6,955 nucleotides of DNA from an uncultured Kouleothrix sp. (GCA_937858455.1 CALLYN010000026.1:1-6955), one strand, 5' to 3'; positions 1 through 6,221 are shown, numbered from the stretch's first letter. The notes: generated from the letters alone by a model not told the origin. Program-made: numbers and translations.

Positions 1-1118
1 TTGTACAGCGCCAGCTCGAGCACATCGGCGTAGCGGCGGTCGAGCCCGAGCTGCAGCATGCGCCTGGCCCAGAAGATCAGCCCGATCGCCGCGCACGTCT
101 CGGCGTAGGCGCTCTCGTTCGGCAGGTCGTAGTCGCTGGTGAAGCCCTCGTTTGTGCCCGACGTGCCGATGCCGCCCATCACGTACATGCGCCGGCCGGT
201 GAGGTGGCGCCACAGCCGCGCGCAGGCGTCGCCCAGCGCCGCGTCGCCGTCGATCGCGGCGAGGTCGGCCATGGCGCTGTAGAGGTACATCGCGCGCACG
301 GCGTGGCCCACCGCCTCGTGCTGCTCGCGCACGGGCAGGTGCGACTGGTTGTACTCGTGCGAGCCGGCCCAGAACTCGGCCGGGTCGGCGCCGCGCGCCA
401 GCGCCTCCTGGTCGAAGTAGTGCGGCTGGCGGCCGCGCTCGTTCACGAAGTAGCGGCTCAGCGCCATGTAGCGCGGCTCGCCGGTGGCCTGCGCCAGGCG
501 GATCAGCGCCAGCTCGATCTCGGGGTGGCCGCAGTAGCCGCGGCGCTGGCCCGGCGCGGCGCCAAACGTCGCGCCGATGTAGTCGGCGTAGCGGCAGAGC
601 ACGTCGAGCAGCGCGCGCTTGCCGGTGGCCTCGTAGTGCGCCACTGCGGCCTCGATCAGGTGGCCAGCGCAGTACAGCTCGTGCCAGTCGCGCAGGTTGC
701 TCCAGCGCCCGGCCGGGTCGATGTGCGTGAACCATGTGTTCAGGTAGCCGTCGGGCTGCTGGATCCCGGCGATCGTCGCGATCAGCGCGTCGAGCTGTGC
801 GTCGAGCTGCGGGTCGGGGTCGGTGGCCAGGCTGTAGGCGGCGGCCTCGATCCACTTGGCCACGTCGGAGTCCCAGAACATCACCGCCGAGCCCTGCCAG
901 CGGCCGTTGCGCTGGGCGTGCTCGGGCGCGGGCTGCCAGTCGCGCCGAAACGCGTCGATGCGGCCGGTGGCGGCGCACTGGGCGTAGATATGCGGGAGCG
1001 TACGATCGCGGTTGACGCGCCGGCGCGGCGCCCAGAACTGATCGTCGAACGAAACCGCCGGCAGCGGCAGCGGGGCGTACAGCTGGCGCGGCGCGGTTGG
1101 TTCAGAGGGGTGGGTCAT
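1..1118 (-). CDS. GH127 beta-L-arabinofuranosidase, 3' end beyond window
   Basis: This encodes the first 372 residues of a glycoside hydrolase family 127 (formerly DUF1680) protein; the rest lies past the left edge. Family members remove terminal beta-L-arabinofuranose from arabino-oligosaccharides. Visible family blocks are WHELYCAGHLIEAA (from W145), HLPVREQHEAVGHA (from H260) and GTNEGFTSDYDLPNESAYAETCA (321-343; shown here as a family block). In Bifidobacterium HypBA1 the acid/base is Glu322 and zinc is held by Glu338, Cys340, Cys417 and Cys418, with Cys417 as nucleophile. Here the first three map to E324, E340 and C342 with the same spacing; the two later cysteines would lie outside the window. 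No signal peptide is seen (start MTHPSEPTAPRQL), so a cytoplasmic enzyme acting on imported sugars is inferred. The ATG at 1118 is chosen because GAAGG sits 7 bases upstream. The gene is very GC-rich. The family is clear; the substrate is inferred, since related GH families share the fold. Confidence 0.93.
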   Translation of the reverse strand, partial: MTHPSEPTAPRQLYAPLPLPAVSFDDQFWAPRRRVNRDRTLPHIYAQCAATGRIDAFRRDWQPAPEHAQRNGRWQGSAVMFWDSDVAKWIEAAAYSLATDPDPQLDAQLDALIATIAGIQQPDGYLNTWFTHIDPAGRWSNLRDWHELYCAGHLIEAAVAHYEATGKRALLDVLCRYADYIGATFGAAPGQRRGYCGHPEIELALIRLAQATGEPRYMALSRYFVNERGRQPHYFDQEALARGADPAEFWAGSHEYNQSHLPVREQHEAVGHAVRAMYLYSAMADLAAIDGDAALGDACARLWRHLTGRRMYVMGGIGTSGTNEGFTSDYDLPNESAYAETCAAIGLIFWARRMLQLGLDRRYADVLELALY

Positions 1119-1125
1119 GGTTGCA

Positions 1126-1130
1126 CCTTC
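1126..1130 (-). promoter_or_regulatory. Ribosome binding site of the GH127 gene
   Basis: GAAGG on the minus strand lies 7 bases before the ATG at 1118. It fixes the start of the GH127 gene, whose remaining reading frame runs off the window. Confidence 0.6.
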
Positions 1131-1181
1131 GTACATTCTACGACTTACGCAGCTGGCGCGTTCAGCCTTTGGCAGAGCGAT

Positions 1182-1187
1182 ATTATA
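1182..1187 (-). promoter_or_regulatory. Candidate -10 box for the GH127 gene
   Basis: A perfect TATAAT on the minus strand sits just after the stop codon of the isochorismatase-like gene and about 64 bases before the GH127 start. No good -35 hexamer is visible 16-18 bases upstream, where the sequence is GC-rich coding DNA. An AT-rich box in this background suggests that the GH127 gene can be transcribed separately from the genes before it. This is inferred from sequence only. Confidence 0.4.
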
Positions 1188-1190
1188 CGC

Positions 1191-1766
1191 CTATTGCGCG
1201 CCGCCGGGGATCGCGAAGTTGACGTGTTCGGCAGGTGCGGTGCCGTTCTTCCGCCCCGGATACGCAAGCCATTGCATGGCGATGTTGAGCTCTCGAATGA
1301 CATCTGCCGCTTCGATCGCCTCGCCGCTTTGAAGCTGGATCGTCTCGGTCGTGTGCGCGTCGCTCAGCAGGGTGACGTCGTAACCGCGCTCGAGCGCGCC
1401 ATAGGCTGTGGCGCGAATGCACCAGTTGGTCGCAGCCCCGGCAAGCACAACGTGCGAGACACCCAGCGTTGCCAGCTCGCTCTGCAGGTTGGTCTGTTCA
1501 AACGACGAATTAAACTGCTTGTGGACGCGCGGCTCGCCTTCAGCTGGCACAAGCTCCGGCACCCACTGCCACTGCGGGCTTTCGGCGGGCAGCTCGTCGT
1601 CGGCGTGCTGCACCCAAATCACCGGAACGTGTTCAGCGCGGGCACGCTCCACAGCGCGAGCGACGTTTCCGATGACGCGTGGGGCATCCCACGCCTCGCG
1701 CATGACGCCCACCTGCACGTCGACCACCACCAGTGCGGCTTTGTTGCCTTCGCGGACTGTTGCCAT
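1191..1766 (-). CDS. Isochorismatase-like cysteine hydrolase
   Basis: This is a 191-residue protein of the isochorismatase-like superfamily, which includes nicotinamidases, ureidoacrylate and carbamate amidohydrolases and related C-N hydrolases. The Asp-Lys-Cys catalytic triad is visible: D16 in ALVVVDVQ, K83 in VHKQFNSSF and C116 in GAATNWCIRATA. The start of the last block, GAAT, fits the family position that normally carries a cis peptide. Length is typical for a single-domain member. The start is the ATG at 1766, not the upstream one at 1907, because AGGAGG lies 5 bases before it and homology begins just after it. The protein ends near the GH127 promoter, 72 bases from the GH127 start. 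No metal-binding cluster of the nicotinamidase type is evident, so the substrate is unknown; true isochorismatase activity is unlikely without enterobactin-type neighbours. It is probably cytoplasmic. Confidence 0.9.
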   Translation of the reverse strand: MATVREGNKAALVVVDVQVGVMREAWDAPRVIGNVARAVERARAEHVPVIWVQHADDELPAESPQWQWVPELVPAEGEPRVHKQFNSSFEQTNLQSELATLGVSHVVLAGAATNWCIRATAYGALERGYDVTLLSDAHTTETIQLQSGEAIEAADVIRELNIAMQWLAYPGRKNGTAPAEHVNFAIPGGAQ

Positions 1767-1771
1767 TGCTT

Positions 1772-1777
1772 CCTCCT
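1772..1777 (-). promoter_or_regulatory. Strong ribosome binding site, isochorismatase-like gene
   Basis: AGGAGG on the minus strand with a 5-base spacer to the ATG at 1766. It is the best Shine-Dalgarno match in the window and decides the start in favour of 1766 over an in-frame ATG at 1907, which would also overlap the 3' end of the preceding gene. Confidence 0.85.
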
Positions 1778-1809
1778 TTGGAGCAGCTTGGGAGTAGGAG
1801 AACGTGAGA

Positions 1810-1850
1810 GCCTGCCTGCAAGGCTGCAGGCGCGTATTGGATGCGCCTGC
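1810..1850. other. Overlapping inverted repeats in the 116-base gap
   Basis: An 8-base perfect inverted repeat (GCAGGCGC at 1826-1833, GCGCCTGC at 1843-1850, 9-base loop) lies between the S51 peptidase gene and the isochorismatase-like gene. The GCAGGC of its left arm can instead pair with GCCTGC at 1810-1815, so two hairpins exclude each other. On the minus strand this falls 33 bases after the peptidase stop and about 44 bases before the next start. There is no T-run, so it is not a standard intrinsic terminator. A factor-assisted terminator, a processing site or chance in GC-rich DNA are all possible. Confidence 0.35.
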
Positions 1851-1882
1851 GCTGAGAGGCGCCGCTCTCCAGAGTCCTATCG

Positions 1883-2596
1883 TTACGGCTTGCCGAAGAA
1901 TTTCCACTTCCCCTGAGAAACCACTGCGACGTTGCCATCGACAACTTTCAAGGCCGACTGATCGTCCAGCGCATAGAGCGGGTACTCAGCTTTTGCTGCC
2001 CATTTTTCGGCAGCCTCTACAGTTGCTTGGGGAAAATAGCCGGCCTCCAGATGCGGGCGGATGCCAAAATTCACCAGGCCGAGCGTCTCGGCGCTGCCGG
2101 CGTGCGACGGCATGCTTTCGTCAAATTCATCGTCGAAGTAGACGCCGGTGTTTTGAAGCTGGTCGCGATTGAAGTTAAGCCCGGGCGTGACGAGCATGCT
2201 TCCGGCGCTGGCGCCGATATAGAGCTTGCCTTGGGCGATGAGCCGAGGCAATATGCCAAACAGCCCGGACTGCTGCATCCAATAGCTGAGATAGAACTTG
2301 TTGCCCCCGCCGACGAAGATGGCGTCCACTGCCTCGATCTGCGGGAGCCAAAGCTCTTGCGGTAGGCTGGGCAAGGCCGTTAACTCCAGCACGCCCAATG
2401 CTTTCCAGCCTAATTCGCCCGGCCCTTTCATCAGTTGCCAGGCGTGCTGTATGCCCTGAGGGTACGCGTAGATTGCTGTGGGAACGAATAGCGCGCTTGC
2501 CTCGCTGATCGGCTTGCCAAGGAGATCGGCAAGGGCGGATTGGATGTGATCGTTGGTGATGCCGGACGAGGTGAGCAGTAATTTGCCTTGTGCCAT
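1883..2596 (-). CDS. S51-family serine peptidase (PepE-like)
   Basis: This 237-residue protein belongs to the peptidase family S51 (dipeptidase E / cyanophycinase-like, class I glutamine-amidotransferase-like fold). E. coli PepE, about 229 residues, cleaves Asp-X dipeptides in the cytoplasm. Visible family features are VGGGN at 95-99 (oxyanion/turn region), the nucleophile elbow GASAGS at 128-133 with S130 as nucleophile, and RPH at 180-182 with H182 as the likely catalytic histidine. The third member (Asp or Glu) cannot be assigned by eye; the 153-160 stretch is rich in D and E. No signal peptide is seen. Its ATG at 2596 lacks a good Shine-Dalgarno sequence and lies 4 bases after the stop of the preceding gene, so translation is probably coupled. 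Sampled GC is about 55-58%, clearly below the flanking genes. Exact substrate is unknown; some S51 proteins are not Asp-specific. Confidence 0.9.
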   Translation of the reverse strand: MAQGKLLLTSSGITNDHIQSALADLLGKPISEASALFVPTAIYAYPQGIQHAWQLMKGPGELGWKALGVLELTALPSLPQELWLPQIEAVDAIFVGGGNKFYLSYWMQQSGLFGILPRLIAQGKLYIGASAGSMLVTPGLNFNRDQLQNTGVYFDDEFDESMPSHAGSAETLGLVNFGIRPHLEAGYFPQATVEAAEKWAAKAEYPLYALDDQSALKVVDGNVAVVSQGKWKFFGKP

Positions 2597-2600
2597 GCTT

Positions 2601-3305
2601 TTATTCGTAAAACTCAGGCGCTTTTTTGAGCGTTTCCCACTGCTCCGCGTCGTGGCCGAAAATCACTAGCCCGATATGCTCGCGCTCGACCAGATCAAGC
2701 AGCTTGATCGTGCTGGCGCGGGTGTCCTCGGCGTTTGGGTTGCCTTCGTCGCCCTGCTCGTCGCGGGTAAAGCCCTCGGCGAAGGGCACTGCGTCGATCG
2801 GCAGCAACACCGCGCCGGTGTTAGGCAGCCGCACCAGCACCGACTGATGCCCCGGCACATGCCCGCTCGTCTCTATCAGCTCCAGCCCCGGCAGCAGCTC
2901 CGTGTCGCCGTCGACCAGCCGGATGCGCTCGATTGGCTGATCCCACTGGGGGCGATTGGCGGCAAAGCGCGGGTTGCTCGCCGCATCCGCGTGATGCACG
3001 CGCTGCACAATATAGCGCGCCTTCGTGAATGCCGCGTGCCTTCCGGCATGGTCGATATCGTAGTGCGTCGAGATGACGGTATCAATATCGCCCGGTGTTA
3101 CGCCAATGCTGGCCAGCTGCTCGATAACGTCGCGCCCATTCTCGAACTCTGTTTCCTCTTCGGGCATGATCTCCGGTAGACCGCTGTCAATCAGGATGTT
3201 CTTGCCGTCGCCCGTCTGCACCAGGTAGCACACAATTGGAATCTGGTATTCCGGCATGGATCCAACCTGCATGAGATAAAGGCGCTGCGGAGCATTCTGG
3301 CTCAT
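2601..3305 (-). CDS. AiiA-like metallo-beta-lactamase-fold hydrolase
   Basis: This 234-residue MBL-fold protein resembles the N-acyl homoserine lactonase (AiiA) family, which opens the lactone ring of quorum-sensing signals with two zinc ions. Matching features run through the whole length: RLYLMQVGSM near the N-terminus, IVCYLVQT (24-31), ILIDSGLPE (37-45), the metal motif THYDIDHAG (80-88), H149 in SGHVPGH, D171 in LPIDAVPF, and FGHDAEQ (216-222) with H218 near the C-terminus, as in AiiA. Two positions differ: the second histidine of HxHxDH is D83, and the tyrosine that follows the bridging aspartate by three residues in AiiA is P174. Lactonase activity is therefore uncertain, and another ester, lactone or phosphoester substrate is possible. 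The start at 3305 is preferred over an ATG at 3434 because homology begins there and a G-rich site precedes it. It is the first gene of an operon with the S51 peptidase. Confidence 0.88.
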   Translation of the reverse strand: MSQNAPQRLYLMQVGSMPEYQIPIVCYLVQTGDGKNILIDSGLPEIMPEEETEFENGRDVIEQLASIGVTPGDIDTVISTHYDIDHAGRHAAFTKARYIVQRVHHADAASNPRFAANRPQWDQPIERIRLVDGDTELLPGLELIETSGHVPGHQSVLVRLPNTGAVLLPIDAVPFAEGFTRDEQGDEGNPNAEDTRASTIKLLDLVEREHIGLVIFGHDAEQWETLKKAPEFYE

Positions 3306-3313
3306 GGTTATTT

Positions 3314-3319
3314 CCCCCC
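3314..3319 (-). promoter_or_regulatory. G-rich ribosome binding site, MBL-fold gene
   Basis: A run of six G followed by AAA on the minus strand lies 8 bases before the ATG at 3305. It is not a canonical AGGAGG, but it can pair with the CCUCC of 16S rRNA and supports the shorter protein over the in-frame ATG at 3434. Confidence 0.5.
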
Positions 3320-3402
3320 ACAATGATCTGGCGGATGTGCTGGCCACCGAAACAGCCGCCGCACAACTACGGGAGATCAGGCAAATTTTGGTATGGGCTG
3401 CC

Positions 3403-3408
3403 ATTATA
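3403..3408 (-). promoter_or_regulatory. Candidate -10 box for the MBL/S51 operon
   Basis: A perfect TATAAT on the minus strand lies 97 bases upstream of the MBL-fold gene start, in a locally AT-rich patch. The -35 region is weak: with 17- or 18-base spacing the hexamers are AACTAT or GAACTA. If used, transcription would begin near 3396 and give a leader of about 90 bases. The long open frame above 3305 would then be leader, not coding. Confidence 0.5.
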
Positions 3409-3449
3409 CCATGCCATTGCGTAGAATAGTTCATCTGTGCTAATTGTTT

Positions 3450-3633
3450 CAGGGCTGGTGCAAAGTCGGCCCTCGCCCCCTTTCCCCGTCTCCCGCATGT
3501 GGGAGAGGCGGATTATTGTTGGCTGTGTGGTGCGGTCGCCGCCGCGACCGCACCACACAGCCAGATGTGTCACCCCCTCCTCTGTCAGGGGAGGGGGTAG
3601 GGGGAGGGCTCGAAAGACGTTGCACGAGCACTG
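3450..3633. repeat. 184-base palindromic (MITE/REP-like) element
   Basis: Two 90-base arms flank a 4-base loop (CGCC at 3540-3543). The innermost 20 bases of each arm are perfect complements, and the outer 18 bases remain related: CAGGGCTGGTGCAAAGTC at the left against CAGTGCTCGTGCAACGTC as the complement of the right end, differing at three positions. The middle of each arm has diverged but keeps its own small C-rich/G-rich stem-loop (3489-3508 and 3572-3598). No coding sequence is convincing here; open frames through it translate to low-complexity Pro/Arg/Gly text. No target-site duplication is evident at the ends. The right arm has a second copy at 6737-6815. The layout fits a small non-autonomous mobile or REP-type repeat, although the two halves may derive from different repeat families brought together. 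Confidence 0.75.
3520..3563. repeat. 20-bp perfect stem with 4-base loop
   Basis: This is the centre of the 184-base palindrome. The left arm is 3520-3539, the loop 3540-3543 and the right arm 3544-3563, with no mismatch. The pairing ends at 3519/3564 (T against G). It lies between two divergent transcription units, so it could act as a bidirectional barrier or terminator-like structure. There is no adjoining T-run, so intrinsic termination is not supported. Confidence 0.85.
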
Positions 3634-3665
3634 GCTCCAGCGCCGAATCTCCGGCGCGACAGGTA

Positions 3666-3674
3666 TGGTATGCT
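3666..3674 (+). promoter_or_regulatory. Candidate extended -10 of the membrane fusion gene
   Basis: TGGTATGCT fits an extended -10 (TGnTATnnT type) on the plus strand just right of the palindromic element. No clear -35 is present. Transcription from it would leave a leader of roughly 165 bases before the ATG at 3845. The rest of 3634-3844 shows only a 6-base inverted repeat (GCGCCG at 3640-3645, CGGCGC at 3652-3657) and no gene I can support. Confidence 0.3.
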
Positions 3675-3824
3675 ATGGGCCTAAGCTCAAACCTGGTGAC
3701 GAGAGCGATACGCCGTGCTGCGCCATTCGCGCGGTGAGCCTTGCGCGCGCCGCGCCGCGCTTTGCCGGTATTGGCGCGGCTGGCCGGGATCTGGTTGTTT
3801 CGCAACAGCCCAGCGCAGTGGGCA

Positions 3825-3840
3825 GAGGAGGATAGCAGGA
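3825..3840 (+). promoter_or_regulatory. Purine-rich ribosome binding region
   Basis: GAGGAGGA (3825-3832) and AGGA (3837-3840) precede the ATG at 3845 with spacers of 12 and 4 bases. An in-frame TAG at 3833-3835 lies between them, so the protein cannot start upstream of 3845. The next in-frame ATG is at 3878 (M12) and lacks such a site. Confidence 0.65.
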
Positions 3841-3844
3841 AGGT

Positions 3845-6160
3845 ATGGCCCCACAATCACAGCGCCAATCCACCAGTATGCTCGCCCGCAGGCCTGGCTG
3901 GCTCTGGCTGGCCGCGCTGCTCACGCTCTGCTACGTGCTGATCCCGGCTTATTGGATGGCCAACAGCCTGGCGGTTTTGAGCAGTTCAGGCTTTGCGGCC
4001 GGGCTGAGCAGCTTGCTGCGCGTAAGCGCCGCAGCGGTGGCGCTCACGCTGCTGCTCGGCGCTGCCGCCGCGTATGCGCTGGGGCGGCCAGAAGCTCGCG
4101 GCCGGGGGATGCGCTACGCGGCGCTGGCGCTGGTCGCGCTGCCGCAGATTGCGCTGATCGGCGCGCTGCACCTGCTGTTCAGCAATTCGTGCGAGGTGTC
4201 TGCTGGGGCGTGCGGCGATCGGCAGCTGTACACTACGCCCTGGCCGCTGATTGTTCCCTACGTGCTTCTGACGCTGCCGCTGACGGTGGCGCTGCTAGCC
4301 GCAGGCTTCCGCGATCTTGCCGGCGCACAGGTGGCGGAAGCCGACGCCGCCAGCCAGTTGCCGCTCCGGATCTACGGCCGCACGATCCTGCCGCTGGCCG
4401 CGCCGGCCCTGGCGGCGGCTGGGCTGATCGGGTTCATCGCCGGCTGGAATGGGTTTCTTTCCGCCGTCGGCTTTACCAGCGCGAGCAAGTACCGTGCTGC
4501 GCCAATTGCGCTCTCGCTGTTTGGCAACATTGGCTTTGGCGTGGTGGTGGCCCTGGCGGCCGCGCTGATCGTCAGCGGGCCGCTGGCGCTGCTCGCGCTG
4601 GCGCTGCAGCGCCAGCTCGTGGCCGGCGCGGATGCGCCGGCAGATCGGCGCGCCAGCTCGCGGCGGCTGCGGCGGCTGCAGCAGGCCTGGCTGGATCTGA
4701 GCGGCCCAGCGCGGGTGCTGCTGGTAGTGCTGGCGCTCAGCGCATATGTGTTTGCGGCCGAGGGCTGGCGGGTGCTGGCTTTCCCCTACGCGCTGGACTA
4801 CGGTGAGGCGCCGCTGCTCGACCAGACGATGCGGCTAGCTCACGGCCAGAGCATCTACCGGGCCGACCTGCAGCTGGCGCCTTTCACGATCGCCAACTAT
4901 CCGCCGCTTTACCTGCTCGCTCAGGTGCCGCTGGCCTGGCTGTTTGGCCCGGCCTTCTGGTATGGCCGGCTGCTCTCGTGGCTGGCGATGATCGGCGCGG
5001 CGCTGTTCGCCGGCCTGATCCTGCGCGCGCTGACGGGCGACCGCCTGGCCGCGCTGGTCGGCGGGCTCACGCTGCTGGCGCTGCCGTACACTCGCTACTG
5101 GGGGCCGCTGTACCGCGTCGACGCGCTGGCGCTGTGTCTTAGCCTGGCGGCGCTGTGGCTAACGGTGCGCTTCTTCGCCGCTCCCGCCGGCGGCGCAGAG
5201 GAAGCTCGACCGCACGCTGATCGGCGGGGGCGGCCCGCGCTGGCGCTCGTGGCGGTGGCGCTGCTGCTGGTGGCCGCCGTGTACGCGCGCCAATCCTACG
5301 GGCTGGCCGCGCCGCTGGCGGCGTTCGTGTGGCTGTGGATGCAGCGGCTGCGGCGGCAGGCGCTCGCGCTGGCCGGGCTGGTGGCCGGCCTTGGCCTGGG
5401 CCTGTTCGTGCTGCTGAACCTCGCGACCGGCGGGGGCTTCTTCTTCAACATCGTCACCGCCAACGTCAACGAGGTGAAGGGCGAGCTGCTCCGGCAGTAC
5501 CTCGGCGAGCTGGGGATGTTTATGCCGATCCTCGTGCTGATCACCGCGCTGTTTGCGCTGCTGGCGGCGCGGGAGCGCTCCTGGCGGCTGCTGCTGCCTT
5601 ACGCGGTGGGCGCGGCGCTCTCGGGCCTGACGATCGGCAAGGTCGGGTCAAATATCAACTACCTGCTGGAGTTCTGCGCGGCAATGAGCTTGGCCGCCGG
5701 CGCGGCGCTGGCCTGGCTGCGCCGCGCCCCGCGCATCCGCCACGCGCTGATGCTGGCGCTGGCGCTGCAGGTCTTTCTGCTGCTGCCAGGCCTGAGCTAC
5801 CAGCTTTTCTCGCAGTTCCGGCTCGACTCGCGCGCCGACATGGCGCTCGTCGGGGAGCGCATCCGCGCCGCCGACGGGCCGGTGCTGGCCGATGAGGATA
5901 TCGGCCAGCTGGTGCTCGCCGGGCGGCCGCTGCTGTTCCAGCCGTTCGAGCTGACGCAGCTCGCCCGAGTGGGCAAGTGGAACCAGGCGCCGCTGCTCGA
6001 GGCGATCGAGCGCCAGGAGTACGCGCTGATTCTGATCTTTAAGTTCCCGGGCCTGCCGCTCGATCGCGATCGCTGGACCGACCAGATGCGCGCTGCGATC
6101 GAGCGGCGCTACGCCGAGGTGGAGCAGATCGGCTTCACGGTGGTGTACCGCCCGAGGTAG
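3845..6160 (+). CDS. Fused MalG-like permease / GT-C glycosyltransferase-like membrane protein
   Basis: This 771-residue polytopic membrane protein has two recognisable parts. Residues 1-260 resemble a MalG-type carbohydrate ABC permease: about six hydrophobic segments (roughly 19-39, 58-80, 91-112, 132-154, 182-203, 229-256), the YALGR-type turn after segment two (77-81), an EAA-type cytoplasmic loop at 165-184 (EADAASQ, then ILPL), and WNGFL at 201-205. The usual EAA glycine is Q171, and the first outer loop is very short. After a basic linker (about 261-289), residues 290-771 resemble GT-C glycosyltransferases of the GT39/GT87 kind: a first outer-loop acidic motif DYGE (318-321), NYPPLY (351-356), many further membrane segments, and a soluble C-terminal tail from about 660. 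Such enzymes transfer sugar from a polyprenyl-phosphate donor outside the membrane. One uninterrupted frame covers both parts. No ABC ATPase, binding protein or partner permease lies nearby, so transport is doubtful. The domain calls are by eye. Confidence 0.8.
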   Translation: MAPQSQRQSTSMLARRPGWLWLAALLTLCYVLIPAYWMANSLAVLSSSGFAAGLSSLLRVSAAAVALTLLLGAAAAYALGRPEARGRGMRYAALALVALPQIALIGALHLLFSNSCEVSAGACGDRQLYTTPWPLIVPYVLLTLPLTVALLAAGFRDLAGAQVAEADAASQLPLRIYGRTILPLAAPALAAAGLIGFIAGWNGFLSAVGFTSASKYRAAPIALSLFGNIGFGVVVALAAALIVSGPLALLALALQRQLVAGADAPADRRASSRRLRRLQQAWLDLSGPARVLLVVLALSAYVFAAEGWRVLAFPYALDYGEAPLLDQTMRLAHGQSIYRADLQLAPFTIANYPPLYLLAQVPLAWLFGPAFWYGRLLSWLAMIGAALFAGLILRALTGDRLAALVGGLTLLALPYTRYWGPLYRVDALALCLSLAALWLTVRFFAAPAGGAEEARPHADRRGRPALALVAVALLLVAAVYARQSYGLAAPLAAFVWLWMQRLRRQALALAGLVAGLGLGLFVLLNLATGGGFFFNIVTANVNEVKGELLRQYLGELGMFMPILVLITALFALLAARERSWRLLLPYAVGAALSGLTIGKVGSNINYLLEFCAAMSLAAGAALAWLRRAPRIRHALMLALALQVFLLLPGLSYQLFSQFRLDSRADMALVGERIRAADGPVLADEDIGQLVLAGRPLLFQPFELTQLARVGKWNQAPLLEAIERQEYALILIFKFPGLPLDRDRWTDQMRAAIERRYAEVEQIGFTVVYRPR

Positions 6161-6221
6161 TCGGCAGGCGAAGCGGAGCGCGGGAAAACCGCACACAGCT
6201 ACAGACAGGCGTGAATAGGCA

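Noticed and set aside
204..1916. 570-codon plus-strand open frame
   Set aside because: It is the opposite-strand shadow of the GH127 and isochorismatase-like genes. The protein is Val/Ala/Arg/Gly-rich without family motifs, whereas the minus strand gives clear motifs in both genes.
3450..3633. CRISPR-like repeat
   Set aside because: There is one palindrome and one distant half copy, not regularly spaced repeats with unique spacers, and no cas gene is present.
3437..3856. Open frames of about 97-135 codons on both strands of the divergent gap
   Set aside because: They run through the palindromic repeat and translate it; similar peptide text (TARCVTPS) also appears from the repeat copy near 6740, which shows that it is repeat translation, not a gene.
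3715..4806. 363-codon plus-strand open frame overlapping the membrane gene
   Set aside because: Its translation is Ala/Arg/Gly-rich with no motifs; the frame starting at 3845 encodes recognisable membrane domains over the same bases.
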